Shown: piece after piece, positions 51,433 through 59,006 of the stretch
Position numbering within the stretch: position 1 is the first letter of the stretch
Layout: every line of letters begins with the position of its first letter
Source of the DNA: Sphaerisporangium sp040683095
GTDB lineage: Bacteria; Actinomycetota; Actinomycetes; Streptosporangiales; Streptosporangiaceae
Direction of reading: 5' to 3'
Length of the DNA stretch: 64,000 bases
Assembly: GCF_040683095.1 (NCBI RefSeq)
Contig: NZ_JBFBCI010000002.1
Location: 248,001-312,000 of the forward strand
Notes under the pieces: generated by a model
Databases searched by the model: none
Told to the model about the DNA's origin: nothing
What the model saw: the letters and a program-made list of their open reading frames with translations, nothing else
Program-made: the position numbers and the translations under genes

Positions 51433-52026
51433 ATGACTGGGTATAGGACACAACGGACGAATCCCGCTCGGGTACCGGACCACGAGTGGGACGACTGGCT
51501 GGCCGCTCTCGACCGTGTCCTGTCGCCCGCGGGCCCCTGGGCCTCTGATGACGAGACGAGCGGCGAGAAGAGCACCGACCGGCTCAGGCTCGCCCTGTGC
51601 GAACTCCGCCAGGACCCGTACGCCGCCCGCACCGCCCGCACGTTCACCACGGACACCGTGCGCGGATGGGGGCTCAGCGACCTGCTCGACGACGCCGAAC
51701 TGGTCATCGGGGAGCTCGTGATCAACGCGCTGCGGCACGGGTTACGGGGCCGCCCCGCCGTCGTGTCCGCTCACACCGTGCGCGTCGTTCTGCTTCTCAC
51801 CGACACCTCGCTGGTGTGCGTGGTCATCGACGAGGGCGAGGAGGTGCCGACGCCGCGCGAGCCCGACTTCGGCGACGAGGACGGACGCGGCCTCCAGGTG
51901 GTCGCGGCCATCAGCGACCGGTGGGGATGGGCGCCCCTGCGCTCCCCCGGCAAAGCCGTGTGGGCCGCCTTCGGTCTCGGCGACCGGCCCGCACCCACCG
52001 GCCGACATCTGGAGATTTGCCAGTAA
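51433..52026 (+). CDS. HATPase (anti-sigma-factor-like ATP-binding) protein, locus 2
   Basis: A 197-residue protein. The first ~60 residues are unassigned (HEWDDWLAALDRVLSPAG). A GHKL ATPase domain follows, with N-box ELVIGELVINALRHGLRG, G1-type VVIDEGEEVPTP and G2-type DEDGRGLQVVAAISDRWGW. It is an AbaA/RsbW-like partner of WhiJ-type regulators. It is divergent from the DUF397-XRE pair; a methyltransferase of the DUF574 type follows, as often seen in streptomycete-like genomes. Confidence 0.87.
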   Translation: MTGYRTQRTNPARVPDHEWDDWLAALDRVLSPAGPWASDDETSGEKSTDRLRLALCELRQDPYAARTARTFTTDTVRGWGLSDLLDDAELVIGELVINALRHGLRGRPAVVSAHTVRVVLLLTDTSLVCVVIDEGEEVPTPREPDFGDEDGRGLQVVAAISDRWGWAPLRSPGKAVWAAFGLGDRPAPTGRHLEICQ

Positions 52027-52158
52027 ATCCCGCTGAACCAGCACATCGGGCATACGCCGGAGAAAACCTTCTCCGTCCCCTCTCATCTCTTTTGAGGAAA
52101 GAACGGCCTCGGGCTCCCTCCGCCGGCGCTAGCATCGGCATTCCGGTGGAGGTGGAGC

Positions 52159-53052
52159 ATGACGGCGCACGCGGGGTACAAGCCCCTCGGGTTCGATCCG
52201 AAGATCCCCAGCGAGGCCCGCGTCTACGACTACTACATGGGCGGCAAGGACAACTTCGCCGCCGACAGGCACGTGGCGCGGCTCGCCCTCAAGATCGCGC
52301 CCGAGCTCCCCCTCATGTGCCGTGAGGGACGCAGGTTCCTCGAACGCGTGGTGCGCCACCTCGCCGCGGCGGGGATCCGGCAGTTCATCGACGTCGGCTG
52401 CGGCCTTCCCACCCAGGGCAACGTCCACGAGATCGCCAGGGAGGCGGCCCCCGGCTCGCGGGTGGTGTACGTCGACAACGACCCGATGGTCGTCCGGCAC
52501 GCCCAGGCCCTGCTGGCGGACGACGACTCGTGCACGGCCGTCATCGAGGCCGACATGCGCGACCCCCGCGCGCTCCTGAACCACCCCCGCCTGACCGAAG
52601 TGATCGACCTGGAGCAGCCGGTCGCGATCCTGGTCCTCTTCACGCTGGTCGGGATCTCCGACGACGACGCCGCGCACGCCATCGTCCGCGGGTTCCGCGA
52701 GGCGGTCGCCCCGGGCAGCTACCTCGCCATCGCCCACAGCGTCTCCGACCTGTGCCCCGAGACCACCGCCAGGCTCACGGCCCTCTTCCAGGACGACGGT
52801 ATGGTCTCCGACGGCCCGCGCCGCGACCAACTGCGCACCAAGGCCGAGGTCGAGCAGTTCTTCGACGGCCTGTCGCTCATCGAGCCCGGCGTGGTCTACA
52901 TCGTGGACTGGCGGCCCGGCACGACGAAGGCGGAGGGCGACGGCGGCGGGGTGTGGTCGGTCGGCGGACTCGGCCGGGTGGCCGCGCGGACGGCCGCGAC
53001 CGCCCCCGAACCGGCCGCCCCCGAACCGGCCGCCCCCGAACCGGCAGCCTGA
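52159..53052 (+). CDS. SAM-dependent methyltransferase (DUF574 family)
   Basis: A 297-residue DUF574 protein. Typical start 'FDPKIPSEARVYDYYMGGKD' with the YxMGGKDNF motif, then RQFIDVGCGLPTQGNVHEIA (SAM-binding strand), VVYVDNDPMVVRHA and 'VAILVLFTLVGISDDD'. The family is abundant in actinomycetes, often next to XRE or BldD-type genes; substrates are unknown. ATG 52159 has GGTGGAGGTGGAGC in front. The C-terminus ends in three AAPEP repeats (from about residue 283), an extension not needed for the fold and produced by a DNA repeat that continues past the stop. Confidence 0.9.
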   Translation: MTAHAGYKPLGFDPKIPSEARVYDYYMGGKDNFAADRHVARLALKIAPELPLMCREGRRFLERVVRHLAAAGIRQFIDVGCGLPTQGNVHEIAREAAPGSRVVYVDNDPMVVRHAQALLADDDSCTAVIEADMRDPRALLNHPRLTEVIDLEQPVAILVLFTLVGISDDDAAHAIVRGFREAVAPGSYLAIAHSVSDLCPETTARLTALFQDDGMVSDGPRRDQLRTKAEVEQFFDGLSLIEPGVVYIVDWRPGTTKAEGDGGGVWSVGGLGRVAARTAATAPEPAAPEPAAPEPAA

Positions 53053-53095
53053 GCCGACCGAGCCGACCGAGCCGACCCCGAGCCGACCGAGCCCG
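53053..53095. repeat. 9-bp tandem repeats (GAGCCGACC) after the methyltransferase gene
   Basis: GAGCCGACC recurs about five times, with one CCC interruption, immediately after the stop. Together with the AAPEP-encoding 15-bp repeats just upstream, it forms a ~90-base microsatellite tract. Confidence 0.7.
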
Positions 53096-53249
53096 CCTGA
53101 GGCGATCCCCGGCGATCCCGGGCTCCGGCGCGGCCGGGCCGAAGGCGTACTGTGGGCGCATAACGGCATCGAACCTGGTCAGGGACACCGCGAGGGGGCC
53201 CTGCCGGTGCCGTCCGGCGGCGCGCGCCGTGCCGCCCGATGGAGTCGCC

Positions 53250-54512
53250 ATGTCCGCCACCACCGTCACCCCGCCCCGGCGGGCGGTGCTCGCCCCGCTG
53301 CCGGTCGCCGTGCTCGGCCTGCTGGCGGCGTTCCCGCCGTTCGCCGCCGACATGTACCTGCCGGGTTTCCCGGCCATCGCCCGCGACCTGCGCACCACTC
53401 CCCTGGGCGTGCAGTCGACGATCACGGCGCTACTGCTCGGGATGGCCGCGGGCCTGTTCCTGACCGGCGCGCTCGCCGACCGGTACGGCCGCCGCCGCAC
53501 GCTGCTCCCCTGCCTGGCCCTGTGCGCCCTGGCCGGTGCGGTCTGCGCCCTCGCCCCGGGCATCGGGACGCTGATCGGCGCCCGGTTCGTCCAAGGGCTC
53601 ACCGGCGCGGCGTGCGTCGTGATCGCCCGTGCCGTCGTCTCCGACGCCACCGAGGGCCGGGAGGCGGCCCGCCTCTTCGGCCTCATGATGACCGTCCTCG
53701 GCATCGCGCCCGTGGTGGCGCCGCTCGTGGGCGGCATCGTGGCGAGCGCCGCGGGCTGGCGCGCCGTCTTCTGGGCGCTGGCGGCACTGACCCTGCTGAT
53801 GTTCGCGGCCGCGGTGGTTGCCGTTCCCGAGACGCCGCCCGGGCGCGTGCGGCCCCTGCGGGAGCCCGGTGCGCCGGTGGGCGGCCTCCTGCTGGACCGC
53901 CCGTTCCTCGGGTACGCGGTGGCCTTCGCCCTGGCCTTCGGCGCGCTGACGGCGTTCCTGGCCGCGTCGCCGTTCGTGCTGCGCAGTGTGTACGGCCTGT
54001 CGACCGAGGCGTACTCGCTGATCATCGCCGTCTACGCGCTGGTGCTCACGCTGGTCGCCACGGCCGGCGCCCACCTGGTGTACCGCCACACGCCCCACCG
54101 GCTGCTGGAGGGCGGGCTGACGGTGCTGCTGGCAGCCTCGGCCACCCTGTGCGGCCTCGCGCTCACCGGCGCGCTGCCGCTCGCCGCCTGCCTGCCGTTG
54201 CTGCTGGTCGCGGTCGCGTCCCTGGGGCTGGTGCTCGGCAACGCCTGCGCGCCCGCCCTCGGGCGGACGCCCCGGGCCGCGGGAGCCGCCGCGACGTTCC
54301 TGGCCGCCGCGCAGTTCACGGCCGGGGCGATCACCGCGCTTCTGGCCGGGATCGGCGGCGACCACGCGGCGGCCATGGGCCTGGTGATGACGGTCTGCGC
54401 CCTGGTGGCGCTCTTCGTCGTGGCGACGACGCGGGGCACCATGGACGTGACGAGACGCGAACGCCTTGATACCGGACGTATCGGTATCGGGTCTTGCGAT
54501 CAACCCCGGTGA
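53250..54512 (+). CDS. Bcr/CflA-type multidrug MFS exporter
   Basis: A 420-residue 12-TMS transporter of the DHA1 Bcr/CflA group. The first helix ends 'FPPFAADMYLPGFPAIARDL' (conserved D-x-Y-L-P), motif A is GALADRYGRRRTL, and 'GLTGAACVVIARAVVSDATEGREAARLF' with 'VAPLVGGIVASAAGWRAVFW' (motif C) is typical. It exports drugs or small metabolites by proton antiport. ATG 53250 fits the family start. The last ~20 residues (TRRERLDTGRIGIGSC...) extend beyond the final helix. Confidence 0.92.
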   Translation: MSATTVTPPRRAVLAPLPVAVLGLLAAFPPFAADMYLPGFPAIARDLRTTPLGVQSTITALLLGMAAGLFLTGALADRYGRRRTLLPCLALCALAGAVCALAPGIGTLIGARFVQGLTGAACVVIARAVVSDATEGREAARLFGLMMTVLGIAPVVAPLVGGIVASAAGWRAVFWALAALTLLMFAAAVVAVPETPPGRVRPLREPGAPVGGLLLDRPFLGYAVAFALAFGALTAFLAASPFVLRSVYGLSTEAYSLIIAVYALVLTLVATAGAHLVYRHTPHRLLEGGLTVLLAASATLCGLALTGALPLAACLPLLLVAVASLGLVLGNACAPALGRTPRAAGAAATFLAAAQFTAGAITALLAGIGGDHAAAMGLVMTVCALVALFVVATTRGTMDVTRRERLDTGRIGIGSCDQPR

Positions 54513-54567
54513 CGCACACACTCGAAGCGGGCGAGCCGACTCACGGCGCGTTCTGGGGGTGGTCCTC

Positions 54568-55035
54568 GTGCACGATGGCTACAGCACTCGCGAAACCTGG
54601 CCCTTCGAGTGCCCGCGGTGCCTCATGATCTGGGAAGAGGATTACACCGTCCGGCATCTCACCGACCGCCACGGCAACGTGGTGGAGGTCTGGTCGCTCG
54701 GCGGGGTGCTGGTCCAGCCACCGTGGTCGGGCACGTGGTGCCCGGGCTGCGGCGACACCGACGTCAAGATCTTCCCCCGCGGTTATCTCTCCCGACATCC
54801 GGAGCTTCGCCTCACCACCCGCGCCGCGCCGCCCCTCCCGGAGCCCGTGGCGGGCGGTGAGCCGATCACGGCGGCGTCCGAGCCGCCGCCCGCCGTTCCC
54901 CCCGCGGCGGCCTCTCGGCGCCCTCTCGTCCATCCGAGGCATCCGGTGCTCTACGCGCTGGCCGGCCTCTCGGTGCTGCTCGTCGCGGGGCTTGAGTTGC
55001 TCCAGCTCCTCAGGGCGGCTCACCCCGTGCACTGA
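54568..55035 (+). CDS. Zinc-ribbon protein with C-terminal membrane anchor, hypothetical
   Basis: A 155-residue protein. Two CPxC knuckles, WPFECPRCLMIWEEDY and WSGTWCPGCGDTDVKIF, can form a zinc ribbon at residues ~10-70. A Pro-rich linker follows, then a hydrophobic helix (YALAGLSVLLVAGLELLQLL) near the C-terminus. Similar 'TRETWPFECxRC' proteins occur in streptomycetes, with unknown function. GTG 54568 has a GGGGGTGG run upstream; an in-frame ATG at 54466 would overlap the exporter gene and adds non-conserved residues. Confidence 0.7.
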   Translation: MHDGYSTRETWPFECPRCLMIWEEDYTVRHLTDRHGNVVEVWSLGGVLVQPPWSGTWCPGCGDTDVKIFPRGYLSRHPELRLTTRAAPPLPEPVAGGEPITAASEPPPAVPPAAASRRPLVHPRHPVLYALAGLSVLLVAGLELLQLLRAAHPVH

Positions 55036-55262
55036 CGGCGCCGCGGGGCGTGGCGCGCACGGGACGAAAACTTTCCCGGCGCCACCCCGAGGCACGTGTC
55101 AGCGGTACGGCGCGCCGCGCCACGCGGGGCGGGCTCACCGCCCCTGCGATGATCTCGAATGATTACGGTCCGTTGGTACCGTCCGGACGATCGAGCCCCA
55201 ATATGTCAGTGATCTCGTGGGAGAAAGATCGATTGCCGCCCGCGCGTCGGCACGAATCAGAC

Positions 55263-55290
55263 TTAACTTTTGCCTCATACCCCGTAAAAT
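55263..55290 (+). promoter_or_regulatory. Candidate promoter with leaderless start for the CbiX-like gene
   Basis: TTAACT and TAAAAT, 16 bases apart, in an A+T-rich island. The predicted transcription start falls at about 55297, next to GTG 55299. Confidence 0.4.
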
Positions 55291-55298
55291 CCGCCGAT

Positions 55299-56144
55299 GT
55301 GAACGATGGTCACCACGTCCCACAGGAGCTTCCGGTCCGCGAACGCTCGTTCCGGACCAGCTCCGGCAGGCACCGGCGCCCGGTGCCCGCGCATCTGCCT
55401 CCGGACGCGCCCGCACTCGTGCTGGCCGCGCCCGGCACCGGCGGCGACATCCCAGCGGCCGTCAAGACCATCGTCAGCGTCGATCATCCCCAGCTCGACG
55501 TGCGCCTGATCCACCTGGGCGACGCCAAGACCAACCTGGCCGAGACGCTTACCGAATGCGCCGCCAAACGGCCCGCCGGATCGCCCGCCGCCATCGTCGT
55601 CCCGCTGGTCACCGGCCCTCACCAGCAGGTCTACCGGGCCATCCGGGAGGCCGTCGCCGAGAGCGACGTCATGACCACCATCGCCGACCCGCTCGGGCCG
55701 CATCCGATGCTGGCCGAGGCGCTGCACGTCAAGCTGGCCGAGAGCGGGCTCGCCCGCGCCGACCGCATGCGCCTGTTCAACATCGCCGCGCCGGTGGACG
55801 GCATCATCGTGGCGACCGTCGGCGGCCAGGAGGCCGTGCGCGCGGCGGACGCGACGGTCGTCCTGCTCGCCGCCCGGCTCACCCTGCCCGTGGTCGCCGC
55901 CTCGCTGGACGCCTCGCCCGGCGTCGGGGACGCCGCGCAGCGGCTGCGCAACATCGGCGCCTCCCGCCTGGCGCTCGCGCCCTTCCTGATCGGGCCGGAG
56001 ATCGACCCGCTGAAGATCACGAAGGCCGCCGAGTCCGTGGGCGCCGGGTGCTCCGATCCCATCGGCGCGCACACCGCGGTCGCCCAGCTCGTCGCGCTCA
56101 GCTACGGTAGCTCGCTCACCGGCGTCGACCCCGACCTGCCCTAG
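55299..56144 (+). CDS. CbiX/sirohydrochlorin-chelatase-like protein
   Basis: A 281-residue two-domain protein resembling the CbiX/SirB chelatase fold used to insert Co2+ or Fe2+ into sirohydrochlorin. The first domain begins 'DAPALVLAAPGTGGDIPAAV'; VVPLVTGPHQQVYRAIREAV supplies the His-containing active-site loop, and the second domain has 'ASRLALAPFLIGPEIDPLKI'. The first-strand His of true chelatases (GHGT) is replaced by APGTGG, so metal binding may be altered. GTG 55299 fits the promoter and the start of conservation; ATG 55203 is the alternative. No cobalamin or siroheme genes lie nearby. Confidence 0.7.
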   Translation: MNDGHHVPQELPVRERSFRTSSGRHRRPVPAHLPPDAPALVLAAPGTGGDIPAAVKTIVSVDHPQLDVRLIHLGDAKTNLAETLTECAAKRPAGSPAAIVVPLVTGPHQQVYRAIREAVAESDVMTTIADPLGPHPMLAEALHVKLAESGLARADRMRLFNIAAPVDGIIVATVGGQEAVRAADATVVLLAARLTLPVVAASLDASPGVGDAAQRLRNIGASRLALAPFLIGPEIDPLKITKAAESVGAGCSDPIGAHTAVAQLVALSYGSSLTGVDPDLP

Positions 56145-56181
56145 GCGGTCACATCCTCCGCCGCGTCCCGTCCGCCGCGAG

Positions 56182-56201
56182 GGCCGGATTCACGTCCGGC
56201 C
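56182..56201 (+). terminator. Hairpin after the CbiX-like gene
   Basis: GGCCGGA / TCCGGCC, 7-bp stem with a 6-base loop, 37 bases after the stop. Nothing else is recognised up to the insertion element. Confidence 0.4.
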
Positions 56202-56369
56202 ACGTGTGCACGGGCTCCTCACCTCCCCACCCCAGATGGAGCCCCACCCTTGACTCCACGTGCGCGGCCCCGGCCGTTCCGGCGGGCCCACCGGGAGCCG
56301 CGCGCGGAGATCACGGGAACCCATTGACGCCGCACCGGCTAGTCGGTATGCCTGAACAGCGCCATTGTT

Positions 56370-57717
56370 TGACGCGCTCCCCGGGCTGAAGCCCGGGGAT
56401 TCCGCCTGTGCCGCGCATGCTCACGCGGCGGCACTTCGGTGGCTTCCTGCTTCCTCGACCGTGCCCTTCTCACCGCGCCGGGGCGCGGAGGTCCGGGTCT
56501 TACCAGTCTCCACAGGCGTTTTGGGTCTCCGCTTCCCGCCCATCTCAGGCACGGGTTTCCGTCCAGCGGCGACCTGCCGCCTCCCGGCGGCCAATATGTT
56601 ACGCGCGGCGTTGACATCCCGATCGTGGACCGCCCCGCAGGCACAGGTCCACTCCCGGACCCTCAACGGCATCGACTCGGCGACGGCCCCGCAGTCCGAG
56701 CACAGCTTGGAGGAGGGAAACCACCGGTCGATCCGATGAAAGACCCGCCCATACAGCGCGGCCTTGTACTCCAACATGGTCACGAACGCCGACCAGCCCG
56801 CGTCATGCACGGACTTGGCCAGCCGGGTGCGCGCCAGTCCCGCCACGGCCAGATCTTCCACGATCACCGCTTGGTTCTCACGGATGATCTTCGTGGCGAG
56901 CTGGTGGTGGAACTCACGGCGCGCGTCGGCGACCTTGGCGTGCTGCCGGGCGACCTTCTGCCGGGCCTTGGCCCGGTTGTTCGACTCCTTGGCCTTACGG
57001 GCGAGCGCCCGCTGGAGCTTCTTGAGTTTCTTCTCCGCCCTGCGCAGGAAACGCGGCGAGTCGATCTTCCGCCCGTTCGACAGGACCGCGAAGTGCCCCA
57101 ACCCCAGGTCGATACCGGTCTCGGCGTCCACGGGCGCGAGAGGGCGTTCGCCGATCTCGACCACGAAAGAGGCAAAATACCTGCCGGCCGCGTCCTTGAC
57201 CACCGTCACGCTGGACGGGTCGGCGGGCAGGGAACGGGACCAGCGGACCTCCACGTCCCCGATCTTCGGCAGGCGCAACCTCCCGCCCGTGGTGATGGAG
57301 AACCGGGCGTTCTTCGTGAATCGGACCGCCTGCCGGTTGTCCTTGCGGGACCGGAACCGGGGCGGGCCCACCTTCGGCCCCTTCCGCCTCCCGGCGATCG
57401 AGTCGAAGAAGTTCCGGAACGCCTGGTTCAGGTCCGCCAGCGCCTGCTGCAACACCACAGCCGACACCTCACCCAGCCAGCAGCGCTCCGGGGTCTTCTT
57501 CGCCTCGGAGATGACCCGCTTGGACAGCTCGCCGTCCGAAATGTACGGCAACCCGGCCGCATGGGCGTCGGACCGTGCGCGCAGACCGTCGTTGAACACC
57601 ACCCGCGCGCACCCGAACGCCTCGGCCAGCTCGGCACGCTGACCAGCGGTCGGGTAGAGGCGGAAGTTGTACCTGAGCTGCACGGCGCCAACGGTATCCC
57701 GGTACCGGGCCGGGCGA
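56370..57717 (-). mobile_element. TnpB-only IS200/IS605-type element
   Basis: Contains tnpB without tnpA. The right end lies at the GTTTGACGCG/hairpin region at 56368-56399; its stem CCCCGGGC-TGAA-GCCCGGGG (56379-56398) is of the kind found at IS605 right ends and in the 3' part of omega RNAs. The left end is placed near 57,684-57,717 because coding sequence of another gene starts there; this boundary is inferred. Mobilisation would need TnpA from elsewhere. Confidence 0.6.
56421..57683 (-). CDS. tnpB: TnpB (RNA-guided endonuclease, OrfB type)
   Basis: A 420-residue TnpB with all catalytic elements: RuvC-I Asp in ETGIDLGLGHFAVL (~191), RuvC-II Glu in AVIVEDLAVAGLAR (~274), zinc ribbon CSDCG ... 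CACG (~327-345) and RuvC-III Asp in HDRDVNAARNILA (~352). The N-terminal 'QLRYNFRLYPTAGQRAELAE' is the usual start. It ends with a basic tail. TnpB proteins cleave DNA guided by an omega RNA from the transposon's right end, which here would cover the 3' end of the gene and the hairpin at 56379-56398. GTG 57683 is chosen; longer in-frame starts read into the flank. Confidence 0.92.
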   Translation of the reverse strand: MQLRYNFRLYPTAGQRAELAEAFGCARVVFNDGLRARSDAHAAGLPYISDGELSKRVISEAKKTPERCWLGEVSAVVLQQALADLNQAFRNFFDSIAGRRKGPKVGPPRFRSRKDNRQAVRFTKNARFSITTGGRLRLPKIGDVEVRWSRSLPADPSSVTVVKDAAGRYFASFVVEIGERPLAPVDAETGIDLGLGHFAVLSNGRKIDSPRFLRRAEKKLKKLQRALARKAKESNNRAKARQKVARQHAKVADARREFHHQLATKIIRENQAVIVEDLAVAGLARTRLAKSVHDAGWSAFVTMLEYKAALYGRVFHRIDRWFPSSKLCSDCGAVAESMPLRVREWTCACGAVHDRDVNAARNILAAGRRQVAAGRKPVPEMGGKRRPKTPVETGKTRTSAPRRGEKGTVEEAGSHRSAAA

Positions 57718-57867
57718 ATGGGTGTTCGAGAACTCGCGACCACCTGGGGCGCCTACTTCTTCACCGGTGAGCCGGCCATCGCCGAACGCCACTGGGAACC
57801 GCGCACCGTCCTCGTCCGCCACGCCTGGCGGATCGAACGGCACGACCATCTCGACTCCGCAGGGTAA
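57718..57867 (+). pseudogene. C-terminal tail of an interrupted gene
   Basis: About 49 codons (VRELATTWGAYFFTGEPAIA, 'ERHWEPRTVLVRHAWRIERH') with good coding character end in TAA. A clear terminator begins 2 bases later. This is what remains of a host gene whose front part was replaced by the TnpB element. The family is not recognised. It could also be a small intact gene starting at ATG 57718, but no ribosome-binding site is seen. Confidence 0.45.
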
Positions 57868-57868
57868 C

Positions 57869-57896
57869 GCCGATCCGCCCTTGGCGGCGGATCGGC
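57869..57896 (+). terminator. Terminator of the interrupted gene
   Basis: Perfect 11-bp stem GCCGATCCGCC / GGCGGATCGGC with a 6-base loop, followed by TTTCCC, 2 bases after the TAA of the upstream fragment. Confidence 0.8.
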
Positions 57897-57934
57897 TTTC
57901 CCTGCCCCGCTACGCGGGACAGTCCGCTTCACCC

Positions 57935-57950
57935 CCGGCCTGAAGGCCGG
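57935..57950. repeat. Second TGAA-loop hairpin near the TnpB element
   Basis: CCGGCC-TGAA-GGCCGG has the same loop and orientation as the right-end hairpin at 56379-56398. It may be the end of another, lost TnpB-type element or a left-end hairpin. Confidence 0.45.
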
Positions 57951-58136
57951 AGCACTACGGACTAACCCGGCAGCGAGGAGGTGGAGATCCGGGCCGATCA
58001 GCGGCAGGAGTCCGGGGCACTGCCAGGTGGAGGGACTGCCATGGCGGGGGTATGCGTGTGATGATTGCGCTGCCCGTGGTTTCCCTCATAGGACCAATAG
58101 TCATCTGGCCGTCGTGCCGCTAGGGGGGCCGATTCA

Positions 58137-58892
58137 GTGCGCCAAGCCCGGCCGGGCCGTGTCCGCGTCTTCGCCGTCCTGTTCCTGCTCACGTTCACCT
58201 CCGCCGCCATCGGCGGGGTGATCGCGGGGATGAAGATAACCGAACTGCGCGACGCGGCGCGCGCGCAGGAGAGCCGGCTCGCCTCGCTGCAGAGCAGGGT
58301 GAGCACCGTCAGCAAGGAGACAGACCAGCTCCGCGACGAGCGGGACGCCGCCAAGAAGGCCATCGCGGCGCTGGAGAAGCAGTCCGGAACGTCCGTGAAG
58401 GACGTCACCGAGATCTTCCGGGACGGGCTGACGCTGACCCGGACGAGTGTGCTGGACGCCGCCCTCCCGAAGGACCCGCTCAGCGTTCCCCTCCGGCAGA
58501 CGAACTGCCGGTCGGACTTCGACAACTGGGCGTGCGAGGACTTCACGACCATCTCGGCGTCGCTCGCGCCGTGCGAGACCGGCGAGCCGTGCCTGTCGCA
58601 GACGTGGGTGGACGGCGCCGTGGCCCTCTCCAAGAGCGACGACCCGGCCGCCTCGACGTGGTCGGGGACGGGCACTCCGGTAGGGGTGCAGTTCCAGTGT
58701 GGCGGCGCCGACGCCAGCGCCGAGATGACGTGGAGCTTCACGTTCGAGCCCCACGCGGCCGCCTACGACGCCCGCGGCCGGAAGTGGCGGGTCACCGAAT
58801 TCTCGGCCGAGTTCCAGCTCCAGACCTCCCCGGACTCGGCCTGCCCCGAATTCACGGCGTCGTGGAGCCTGCCCGACGGCACCGCCTCCTGA
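58137..58892 (+). CDS. Membrane-anchored coiled-coil protein, hypothetical
   Basis: A 251-residue protein: basic start (MRQARPGRVRVF), one transmembrane helix (~10-31, LFLLTFTSAAIGGVIAGM) and a predicted coiled coil (~34-82: RAQESRLASLQSRVSTVSKE, ETDQLRDERDAAKKAIAALE). A cysteine-containing extracellular domain follows, with Cys in TNCRSDFDNWACEDF, APCETGEPCLS and FQCGGA (probable disulfides). No known family. GTG 58137 is the start; an in-frame GTG sits 3 bases upstream. It stands alone between the IS element and the mod operon. Confidence 0.7.
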   Translation: MRQARPGRVRVFAVLFLLTFTSAAIGGVIAGMKITELRDAARAQESRLASLQSRVSTVSKETDQLRDERDAAKKAIAALEKQSGTSVKDVTEIFRDGLTLTRTSVLDAALPKDPLSVPLRQTNCRSDFDNWACEDFTTISASLAPCETGEPCLSQTWVDGAVALSKSDDPAASTWSGTGTPVGVQFQCGGADASAEMTWSFTFEPHAAAYDARGRKWRVTEFSAEFQLQTSPDSACPEFTASWSLPDGTAS

Positions 58893-59006
58893 CGCCCCGG
58901 ACATCGCCCCTCGCCGGGATCTCACCGGCCGCCGGCCGCCATGTCCACGCTCGGCATCGCCTCGGCGTCATCCGCCGCCACATCCTGGGACGCCGCTTCG
59001 AGCGGG

